Shown here: positions 20,734 through 28,483 of the stretch, in pieces
Position numbering within the stretch: the first letter of the stretch is position 1
Layout of the letters: the number at the start of each line of letters is the position of its first letter
Program-made: the position numbers and the translations under genes
Source: CAWBRT01 sp963791145
Lineage (GTDB): Bacteria; Acidobacteriota; Terriglobia; Terriglobales; Acidobacteriaceae
Length of the DNA: 64,000 nucleotides
NCBI GenBank assembly: GCA_963791145.1
Contig: CAWBRT010000005.1
Coordinates: forward strand, 291,285 to 355,284
Direction of reading: 5' to 3'
The notes under the pieces: model-generated
What the model was told of the DNA's origin: nothing
Databases searched by the model: none
What the model saw: the letters and a program-made list of their open reading frames with translations, nothing else

Positions 20734-22254
20734 TTACCTTCCAGTGAGTGTCGGGATTCGCACACTCACGCCCAAAGCAAAAGCCGTGGTCCAATAGGTC
20801 TGTGTCGATGGATTTCCACTGAAACTGGCGCCTAGGCTTTGTCCTACCTGCAATCCCTGTGTGAGACGAACGTCATGGCCGAAATGACATAGGGCGCTCA
20901 ACATCAGCATCCGCCATGACATGGATAGCCCGGTGGCGAAGTCGGCGGAAACGGTGTTGGGGTTGATTCCTATCGCTCCTGTCCAATAGATTGCCGACTT
21001 CCAGCGAGTCCACTTCAGGTCGTTGCTCAGGCGATAGTTCGCCGCTGCGAACGGAACGATGGTTGGACGCAGCAGGTTTCTGCTGACGATCTTGTCTGTG
21101 ACCGTTCCGCCTGTAAAGACCGGCGCGGCGGAGAAAGAGCGGACCGGCAGCGTGGAAAAGAATGCGCCTGCCGATGGTTCCCATCGGAACCCGGAAGGCG
21201 GTCTTCCCGGAAACTTGGTTGGCTGGTCAGCAAAGTTCAGCACAACGGTTGCCAGCAGCTTCTTCTTGGATTGGTCCGGAACAGCTTGTTGCGAATTAGA
21301 TATCAGGTTGTAGGTATTCAGGGAATAGGTGATCGTTCGGGTCACCATACTCTGATAGACCCGGGAGTCATCTTTCCTGGAGGTGATATAGACGCAGCGA
21401 AGATTCTTTCCCTGACTGGTGATCTTTTTGCAGTCCAAAGCCTCGCTCTGGAGGTTAGCGAGGTCAGCGATTCGTTGGCTATATCCCAAGAGATCGCTGG
21501 CGACTGCGTCGGCGGCTTTCTGCATTGCCGTGAGCTGAGCGATCACGGGACCGTCTTTGTCTTGGTCCAGTTTCTTGTCCGCTGAGATCACCGAGATCCG
21601 GTTCGAAACGTTAGCTTCGGATTTCAGAAACCCTGATATGGCGTTCTGCAATTTAGCTCTCTGAGGCTCCGAAAGATCAGCGCCTGCCGTGGCTGCGTTC
21701 GGGGTGAGGGAATCCGGCGAAGTATAGGGCTCAAGCTGCCGGTAGATGCCAATGGCCTGATGGGCGAGTTGCGCCAGACAGTCTTGAAAGGCGGGCAGTA
21801 CGCCCGCAACCTTCCCCGGCGCAGGCTTCGTTGTTATCGCTGCAACGGTGCAGGGGTCCTCCTCAGCCGCTTTCCCTGGGAGCACAAGGGCATAAGTCAT
21901 TTTCCCCATGGCGGGAAGCATTCCTTGCACGATGCTGGAAGCGAAATCGGGGTTGAGAGTGGCCTGTCCACTCTGCACATCCAAAAAGTATCTTTCAAAG
22001 TTCTTCGGATTCTTAATAACGACCGTGAGCGTCTTGTCTGAATACATTTGCACGGTGGGGGGCGATAGCGGGTTCGCCCTGTCGACTATGAGCTTACAGC
22101 TCTCATTCGTTTTGGCGAGGGAACATTCCGGCAGTTTAAGTACCGCATCCGCCGTGAGCTCTTCCCCTTGCGCGGTCGATGCGGAGAGTAGCAAGGCAAT
22201 GGCGAATATAGAGAACAGGGTGTAACAGCATTTCCCGGAAAGAAACGAGCGCAT
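20734..22254 (-). CDS. Secreted protein of unknown function
   Basis: A 506-residue protein with a clear signal peptide (basic start, then IFAIALLLSASTAQG). The start at 22254 follows AAAGGAGG. The middle (residues ~190-290) is helical, with Lys/Asp-rich and Gln/Ala-rich stretches. The C-terminal ~170 residues have alternating Ser/Thr/aromatic patterns and a Gly-rich last strand ending GVSVRIPTLTGR, compatible with a small outer-membrane barrel. Two Cys pairs occur (PECSLAKTNESC; DCKKI...LRC). I do not recognise the family. It is transcribed alone, convergent with the nitrilase. Confidence 0.75.
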   Translation of the reverse strand: MRSFLSGKCCYTLFSIFAIALLLSASTAQGEELTADAVLKLPECSLAKTNESCKLIVDRANPLSPPTVQMYSDKTLTVVIKNPKNFERYFLDVQSGQATLNPDFASSIVQGMLPAMGKMTYALVLPGKAAEEDPCTVAAITTKPAPGKVAGVLPAFQDCLAQLAHQAIGIYRQLEPYTSPDSLTPNAATAGADLSEPQRAKLQNAISGFLKSEANVSNRISVISADKKLDQDKDGPVIAQLTAMQKAADAVASDLLGYSQRIADLANLQSEALDCKKITSQGKNLRCVYITSRKDDSRVYQSMVTRTITYSLNTYNLISNSQQAVPDQSKKKLLATVVLNFADQPTKFPGRPPSGFRWEPSAGAFFSTLPVRSFSAAPVFTGGTVTDKIVSRNLLRPTIVPFAAANYRLSNDLKWTRWKSAIYWTGAIGINPNTVSADFATGLSMSWRMLMLSALCHFGHDVRLTQGLQVGQSLGASFSGNPSTQTYWTTAFALGVSVRIPTLTGR

Positions 22255-22623
22255 AGAAGCCTCCTTTCAAGTTAAGGGTGTATTGACCGGGAAAGGTAGT
22301 TTCTGTAACTGTGACATTCCGTCAACCATCCGCTGGCCTATGGCCTGATCTGCGTTTTTCTTGAACGGACTACTCTAGCGGACACTTGCGCTGTGGCTCA
22401 CGGTTGTTGAGTACGGCCAGACGTTTCTATTCCCATTATGGAAACCATGCCATTCCGGTTTCATTCGGTTGGTCGCGCGGATCGGCTCGGAGTGGTCCGT
22501 ACGGAAGCCGGATCTGATATGGCTGCGAGCTGAATTTTCAGCAGCTTACGCCTGCAGCGCTCAACCGGCTTGCCGCATCTGATGTTTGTAGGGCCCAGCA
22601 CGTCACTCCTCCCGAGGCACTCA
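22255..22623. other. Intergenic region between divergent genes
   Basis: 369 bases between the secreted protein (-) and acetoacetyl-CoA synthetase (+). The only clear signal is the AAAGGAGG ribosome site of the - strand gene just left of it. A short inverted repeat ATTCCCATTATGGAA is present near 22430-22445. No coding frame is convincing. Confidence 0.5.
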
Positions 22624-24626
22624 ATGGGCAATCCAACTACTACCTCCCCAAGCTCCGCTTTCACTCCGGACGAAGCAGAGCGGCTGTGGCAGCCATCGCC
22701 GGAACGGAAGGCCTTCACCAACCTGGCCCGGTTTCTGAGGGCGGCCGAGCGCGTTGCCGGCCATGTCTTTCCCGATTATGAGGTTCCTGTGGCGCTGGTC
22801 TGTCGCCAATCCCGAGGAGTTCTGGCGGCTGGTTTGGGACTTCTGCGGCGTCATCGGCGACGGCCCCGGTGAAGTCGGACTGGAGAATCCCGATCAGATG
22901 CCGGGAGCGCGTTTCTTTCCCGAGGCGCGGCTCAACTTCACCGAGAACCTGTTGCGCCGCCACGATGACTCCGACGCGCTCGTCTTCTGGGGCGAGGACA
23001 AGGTCCGCCGGCGCATGAGTTGGGCGGAGCTGGCCGCGGAAATTTCGCGGCTCCAGCAGGCGCTCAAGGCTGAGGGCATCAAGCCGGGAGACCGCGTGGC
23101 CGCCATCGTTCCCAACATCCCTGAGGCGATCGTGGCTATGCTGGCCGCCGCCAGCCTGGGCGCGGTCTGGTCCTCCTGCTCGCCCGATTTCGGCGTGCAA
23201 GGCGTGCTCGACCGCTTCGGCCAGATCGAGCCCAAGGTGCTCTTCGCCGTCGATGGTTACTACTACAACGGCAAAAGCCAGAACGTAATCGGCAGGCTGG
23301 CCGAAGTTGTCAAGCAGCTGCCTTCGTTGTCCCGCGTGGTGGTGGTTCCGTATACCGCGGAGAAGCCAGCGCTGGAAAACATAGACAAGGCGGTTGCGCT
23401 TGCCGATTATATCGCCGCGCACCATCCGGCGAAGCTTGAATACACGCGCTTCGACTTCAATCATCCGCTCTACATCCTGTTCTCCTCGGGCACGACGGGT
23501 CCGCCCAAGTGCATCGTGCACGGAGCCGGCGGCACCTTGCTGCAGCACCTGAAGGAGCACCAGCTCCATTGCGATCTCAAGCCCGGCGATCGCCTTTTCT
23601 ACTTCACCACCTGTTCGCTGGATGATGTGGAACTGGCTGGTCTCCGGGCTGGCGTCGGAGGCGACGCTGCTGCTCTACGACGGCTCGCCCTTCTATCCCT
23701 CGCCGAACGTGCTCTTCGATCTGGCCGATGAGGAGCGCATGACGCTTCTGGGCGTCTCGGCCAAATATATCGACGCCTGCGCCAAGGCCGGTGTGGAGCC
23801 GATCAAGACACACCAGCTCGCCTCGCTGCGCACCATCACCTCGACCGGCTCACCGCTGCTGCCCGAGAGCTTCGAGTACGTTTACCGCGCCATCAAGAGC
23901 GACGTGCACCTGGCGTCGATTTCCGGCGGCACCGATATCGTCTCCTGCTTCGTGCTGGGCAATCCCATGGGTCCGGTCTATCGCGGTGAGATCCAGGCGC
24001 GCGGCCTGGGAATGGCGGTGGACGTCTTTGACGAAAACGGCAAGCCGGTGCGCGGCAGCAAGGGAGAACTGGTCTGCCTCAAGCCGTTTCCCTCCATGCC
24101 GGTCGGTTTCTGGAATGATCCCGACGGCAAAAAGTATCGCAAGGCTTACTTCGAGCGCTTTCCCGGCGTCTGGCATCATGGCGACTGGACGGCCATCACC
24201 CCGCGCGACGGCGTCATTATCTATGGCCGCTCCGACGCCGTGCTCAATCCCGGCGGCGTGCGCATCGGCACCGCCGAAATCTACCGCCAGGTCGATCAGA
24301 TAGAAGAGATACTGGAGAGCATTGTCATCGGCCAAAGCTGGAACAACGACGTGCGCATCGTGCTGTTCGTCCGCCTGCGCGAGGGCCTCTCGCTGACTGC
24401 GGAGCTGGAAGAAAAGATTCGGACGCAGATCCGCCGCAACACCACACCTCGCCATGTGCCCTCGAAGATTCTTCAGGTGGCAGACATCCCGCGTACCAAG
24501 AGCGGCAAGATCGTGGAAGTAGCGGTGCGCGACGTGGTGCACGGGCGGGTGGTCAAGCACCGGGACGCACTTGCTAACCCTGACGTGTTGGACTTCTACA
24601 AGGACCGGCCGGAGCTGAAGAAGTAG
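22624..24626 (+). CDS. Acetoacetyl-CoA synthetase (reading frame broken twice)
   Basis: An ANL-superfamily adenylating enzyme that activates acetoacetate to acetoacetyl-CoA. Family-specific features are FPEARLNFTENLLRR, WAELAAEISRL, AAASLGAVWSSCSPDFG, the ATP loop LFSSGTTGPPKCIVHGAGG, and GRSDAVLNPGGVRIGTAEIY with the late KSGKIVE lysine. Breaks near 22783 (GAGGTTCCTG) and 23618 (TCGCTGGATG) each disappear on removal of one base, giving 666 residues, the usual length. The joined parts read DYEFLWRWSV and CSWMMWNWLVSGLASEATLLLYDG, as expected for the family. The ATG at 22624 gives the family N-terminus (LWQPSPERKAFTNLARF). Confidence 0.92.
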
Positions 24627-24688
24627 CAGTTCCGAATTTCCAGCTCGGCAGCGAAAGAAGCCAAGGCACCAGGAAGAAGCCAGGAAGT

Positions 24689-24718
24689 GCAGCCAGGCAC
24701 TGCTCGAAGCCTGGCTGC
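24689..24718. terminator. Bidirectional hairpin between convergent genes
   Basis: A perfect 10-bp stem GCAGCCAGGC / GCCTGGCTGC with a 10-base loop, midway between the stop of acetoacetyl-CoA synthetase (24626) and the stop of the GH5 gene on the other strand (24732). No T-run on either side, so its termination strength is uncertain. Confidence 0.6.
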
Positions 24719-24731
24719 AACATCTCGGGCG

Positions 24732-26165
24732 TTAATAGGTTGTAGGCAGAGTTTGAATATGCGCCTTGGTGCCGGTGCCATAGGTTGAAACGGGAGTGCC
24801 GCTCCAGTCAGTTAGCAGCGAGGGGTTGCTGCAGCCCCATGGTCCCCATGCCCAAGGCAGGTAGCCGTCGGAGTTTGCGTCCATCCACTTGTAGGCGCTG
24901 TCGAGGAAGGTCGAGTACGTACACCCGCCCGCGGACGTATCACCCACCTCGGTGAACAAGATGGGATAGCCGGCAGCCTTGATCCCGCCCCAAACATTGT
25001 CGGCGCAGCTATTCGCGTTCCAGGGTCCACCGGCGCTGGTGGGGCAGATATTGCTATCGTCATAGGTGTGAATGGCCGCAATTAACTGATTGGCCGGGTC
25101 GGCGGGCCGGTTCGCCAGCCAACCGGTAAGATCGTTGGACCAATGCTGGCCGCCGACCGCAACCGGGTGGGCCCATCCCGTACCCTCGACATTTCTGACC
25201 GCCTGCAGCATCTCTTCCATGCCGGCAATGCGGAAGCCATAGACACAGCTTGCACCGCCGGTATCCCAGCAGGCCCAACTCAGCGACTGGGGTTCGTTGT
25301 AGAGCTCGAAGATGACTGCCGGATCGTTCTTGAACGCGGTGGAGACTGACTGCCAGAAGGCAATCGAATGGTCGTAGTCGGCCATCACCTGCTCGCCGGT
25401 GGCCTCCGTACTTCCCGCCGCGTTCCAGTGGAGATCCAGGATGGCGTACATGCCGCTGGCGCGCAGGTTGTTGACGAAAGCGATGATGTCGTTTTGATAG
25501 GCTGCGCCGCCGCGGCTGACGCCGTTGATGCCGAGCCAGCAGTCTTCGTTCAGCGGGATGCGCGCACCGTTGACTGCGGCGCCCCAGCTTTTCATGTCCG
25601 CCGGAGCGGTCGTAAGGGTGTTGGGGTTTTCGAAGGTCTGACTGGTAGTGACGCACATGTATTCCGAACCCTGGGCGTTGAAACCAATCAGGTGGATGGT
25701 CTGGCCGTTCTGGTTGACCAGATGATTCCCGGAAACCTGAATCGACAACGAGCTGGTTGCGGCAACCTTGAGGCTCACCAGCCCGGTTGTAACGTGCGGT
25801 GAAGCGGCCGAGTCCGTGGCCTGCACGTTGAATGTGAACTCACCCGAGGCTGTCGGCACACCGCTGATGGTTCCCGAGGTCGAAACGGTCACCCCCGCCG
25901 GTAACTGTCCCGAAACGACTGTCCACGTATACGGCGGCGTGCCCCCGCTGGCGGTTAGCTTAGAGGCGTAGGAACTCCCCACCATTGCGCCGGGCAATGA
26001 ACTGGTGGCAAGAGCAATCTGGCCGTTTGCTTGGGCGGAACTCGAGGACGGTGCCGCCGCATTCAGCTGCGCGCCTCCTCCTCCACATGCCGAAAGTAAG
26101 AGCGCGCATGAGATCAATGAGACAAGTAACACTAAGAAACGACGATCGCCAGAAAAGGTTTTCAT
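24732..26165 (-). CDS. Secreted lipoprotein glycoside hydrolase family 5 (cellulase-like) with Ig-like domain
   Basis: 477 residues. A lipobox signal peptide (LISCALLLSACGGGG) is followed by a Ser/Ala linker and a putative Ig domain (SGGTPPYTWTVVSGQLPAGVTVS, then GTISGVPTASGEFTFNVQATD). The GH5 catalytic domain runs from about residue 150: NGQTIHLIGFNAQGSE, ARIPLNEDCW, ILDLHWNA, FELYNEP with the acid/base Glu, and PILFTEVGD with the nucleophile Glu. It would cleave beta-1,4-glucans or mannans outside the cell, tethered to the membrane. Such Ig-plus-hydrolase proteins are common in soil Acidobacteriota. Confidence 0.9.
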   Translation of the reverse strand: MKTFSGDRRFLVLLVSLISCALLLSACGGGGAQLNAAAPSSSSAQANGQIALATSSLPGAMVGSSYASKLTASGGTPPYTWTVVSGQLPAGVTVSTSGTISGVPTASGEFTFNVQATDSAASPHVTTGLVSLKVAATSSLSIQVSGNHLVNQNGQTIHLIGFNAQGSEYMCVTTSQTFENPNTLTTAPADMKSWGAAVNGARIPLNEDCWLGINGVSRGGAAYQNDIIAFVNNLRASGMYAILDLHWNAAGSTEATGEQVMADYDHSIAFWQSVSTAFKNDPAVIFELYNEPQSLSWACWDTGGASCVYGFRIAGMEEMLQAVRNVEGTGWAHPVAVGGQHWSNDLTGWLANRPADPANQLIAAIHTYDDSNICPTSAGGPWNANSCADNVWGGIKAAGYPILFTEVGDTSAGGCTYSTFLDSAYKWMDANSDGYLPWAWGPWGCSNPSLLTDWSGTPVSTYGTGTKAHIQTLPTTY

Positions 26166-26771
26166 CGGCTGCCTTTAAGACCAGAGGTTGGCCTGAAGAT
26201 TAGCGACCGCGGTGCGTTCGCTGAGGCCAAGCTTAGTGCGGCAGGGAAAAACAGAAATCGGTTCTACGCAGTAGCGAAAGTAGTAAAGAAATCGTAAGGG
26301 CTCATAAGACGAAACTCTATTTACCCCGATGTAACTGGTCATCGAATATGCGGTGTCCAGTCAAGAAACGTGCAAAGCTAACGGCGATGTGGCGCAGCCG
26401 GCGTCATAGTCTGGTCGTATTGCGTTGACGATCGTGGCGAGCCGGCAGGAATCGACGAGCGGCGAGAATGGATGGATTAACTGGAGGCTATCTCATACAT
26501 AGCTCTGCCGAAGAAGTTGGCCTCGTGGTATTTCCAACGACGACAGTGGCGGCACATTGCGCTTCCGTCCAGAGTACGCGGCTTGCCGCGGTTGCAGTTG
26601 TGGGGTGCGATCAAACGCATCCTTTGTTGCTGGGGCTTGTTGATCCAAGGGGCCGCTGTTGTAGGCGATATCCCCGATCATGCTCGGGTGAATCGCTGTT
26701 GTAGGGTGGCTAACATCAATTCCGCGCAATTGCTTAGTCGGGTTCGTATATTTATGAGATAGGCTCTAGAT
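26166..26771. other. 606-base gap with no supported feature
   Basis: The stretch separates the GH5 gene start (-) from the permease stop (-). Short open frames occur on both strands around 26470-26730, but none has a ribosome site, typical codon use or a recognisable product. It has the look of decayed coding DNA; I could not name a source. Confidence 0.4.
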
Positions 26772-28127
26772 TTACTCCTGCGTTGCCACTGTCGCCTTTA
26801 CCTCTTCCTCCGCGCTCCAGCCGAGTTTGTCCAGCGCAAAGAACATCAGGCTGAGAAGCATGCCGACGACGGTACCCAGCACCATGCCGCGGAACTGCGT
26901 CTGGCCGAGCTTCAGCGAGACGCCGGAGATTCCCACCACGAAGACGATGGCCGAGAGCAGCAGGTTCCGGCTCTTGGAGTAGTCCACCTTGGCCTCGATC
27001 AGCATGCGCAAGCCCGAGGCCGCGATCACGCCGAACAGCATCATGCTGATTCCACCGATGACCGGAACCGGGATGGTGCGGATCGCCCCGCTCACCTGCC
27101 CGAAGAAGGCGACGATAATCGAGATGACTCCCGCGCCGCCGACCACCCACACGGAATACACTCTGGTGATCGCCATCACGCCCATGTTCTCGCCGTAGGT
27201 CGTCGTCGGGCACGATCCGCAGAAGCCGGACAGCATGGTCGAGAGGCCGTCGCCCATCAGCGAATTGTGCAGCCCGGGAACCTTCAGCAGGTCGCGGCCG
27301 ACGATATTGCTGGTGACGAACAGATGCCCGATGTGCTCGGAGATCACCACCAGCGCGGCCGGCATGACGATCAGGACGGAGGCCCAGTCGAAGACCGGCG
27401 CTACCAGGGTCGGCAAGGCAAACATCGCCGCCCCGTGCAGCGGGCCGAAATCAACCGTACCGGGCGACCAGATGTTCACGATCACCGACAGGATATAACC
27501 GGCGATCACGCCAATCAGCACCGGGATCGCCGCCAGAAATCCGCGGAAAACCATCGAGCCGATCACCACGACCAGCAGCGTAAAGATCGAAATCAGCGTC
27601 GCCCTGCCGCTGATGGCGTTCCCCTGGTAGAACGACATGTTGGTCGCCACCGGCGCCAGCTCCAGCCCGATCAGCGCCACGATGGGTCCCATGGCGGCCG
27701 GAGGAAGAACGACATCGAGCCACTCCCGGCCGGCGAAACGGATAATGAGCGCCACCACAAAGAAGATCAGCCCCGCCACCACGAAGCCGCCCAAGGCATG
27801 CTGATAGCCGATCTCGGGCGTCTGGCCGGCGGCGATGCAGGTGATGGTAGGGGCGATGAAGGCGAAGCTGGAACCAAGAAACGCCGGCGCCTTGCCCCGG
27901 CATACAAAGGTATAGATCAAGGTTCCGATGCCGTTCATCAGCAGCACCAGCGCCGGGTCGACCACCGTTCTTCCGGCTGCCTGGTTGAAAAGTATGGGAA
28001 CCAGGACGGAGGCGCCGAACATGGCGAACAGATGCTGCAGGCTCAGCGGAATGCCTTTCAGCAGCGGTACCTTCTGTTCGACCTCGATAATTTCGCGCAC
28101 TTTGGCAGGTTGGCTCTTGGTGTTCAT
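26772..28127 (-). CDS. Uracil/xanthine permease (nucleobase:cation symporter-2 family)
   Basis: A 451-residue inner-membrane protein with about 14 hydrophobic segments. NCS2 signatures are QHLFAMFGASVLVPILF near the N-terminus, PAFLGSSFAFIAP (the half-helix before TM3 that binds the base), VISEHIGHLF (the conserved Glu-His-x-Gly substrate site) and GFCGSCPTTTYGENMGVMAITRVYS. The overall length is that of UraA/PyrP. Uracil is the most likely substrate, since the short form with GHL and TTYGEN resembles UraA more than xanthine carriers. It is transcribed alone and diverges from the metallophosphoesterase. Confidence 0.93.
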   Translation of the reverse strand: MNTKSQPAKVREIIEVEQKVPLLKGIPLSLQHLFAMFGASVLVPILFNQAAGRTVVDPALVLLMNGIGTLIYTFVCRGKAPAFLGSSFAFIAPTITCIAAGQTPEIGYQHALGGFVVAGLIFFVVALIIRFAGREWLDVVLPPAAMGPIVALIGLELAPVATNMSFYQGNAISGRATLISIFTLLVVVIGSMVFRGFLAAIPVLIGVIAGYILSVIVNIWSPGTVDFGPLHGAAMFALPTLVAPVFDWASVLIVMPAALVVISEHIGHLFVTSNIVGRDLLKVPGLHNSLMGDGLSTMLSGFCGSCPTTTYGENMGVMAITRVYSVWVVGGAGVISIIVAFFGQVSGAIRTIPVPVIGGISMMLFGVIAASGLRMLIEAKVDYSKSRNLLLSAIVFVVGISGVSLKLGQTQFRGMVLGTVVGMLLSLMFFALDKLGWSAEEEVKATVATQE

Positions 28128-28483
28128 CAGTGATTATGTCTCTGATTTCATTTTTGGCGGCGCCGGCGCTGTCAGTACTCTTCGAGACAGTATTCATGCT
28201 CTGGCAGCGCAATCCTGATCGGACGGCACAGCTTTGCTTCGATGAGTCTCTCTGAGCACTGGACGCAAAGCCAATATCCGCGTCCGCGGCGGCTTTGTCA
28301 AACGAAGAAAACTCTGAGCGGAAGCGCACCGCGGCGAGCGCGAACGGGCTGCGTTTTGCGTGGCGCGCAAGCGCCTCACGCCGAACTGTTACATCGGTCA
28401 CATCCACAATATCGCCCGTGGTGTATGCATAGGTAACGGCTTGCAGCAATTTTTTCTACCTCGGTCCATAGGAGAGCGCGCTC
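28128..28483. other. Divergent promoter region, nothing specific seen
   Basis: 356 bases between the permease (-) and the metallophosphoesterase (+). I looked for a purine-type riboswitch in the permease leader and did not find the conserved core. The only clear signal is AGGAGAG before the ATG at 28484. Confidence 0.4.

Noticed and set aside
22621..24626. Reading acetoacetyl-CoA synthetase as a pseudogene
   Set aside because: Both breaks vanish on removing one base each, all active-site motifs are intact, and the length is normal.
26468..26762. Overlapping short frames on both strands between the GH5 and permease genes
   Set aside because: No ribosome site, no family resemblance, and the frames mirror each other.
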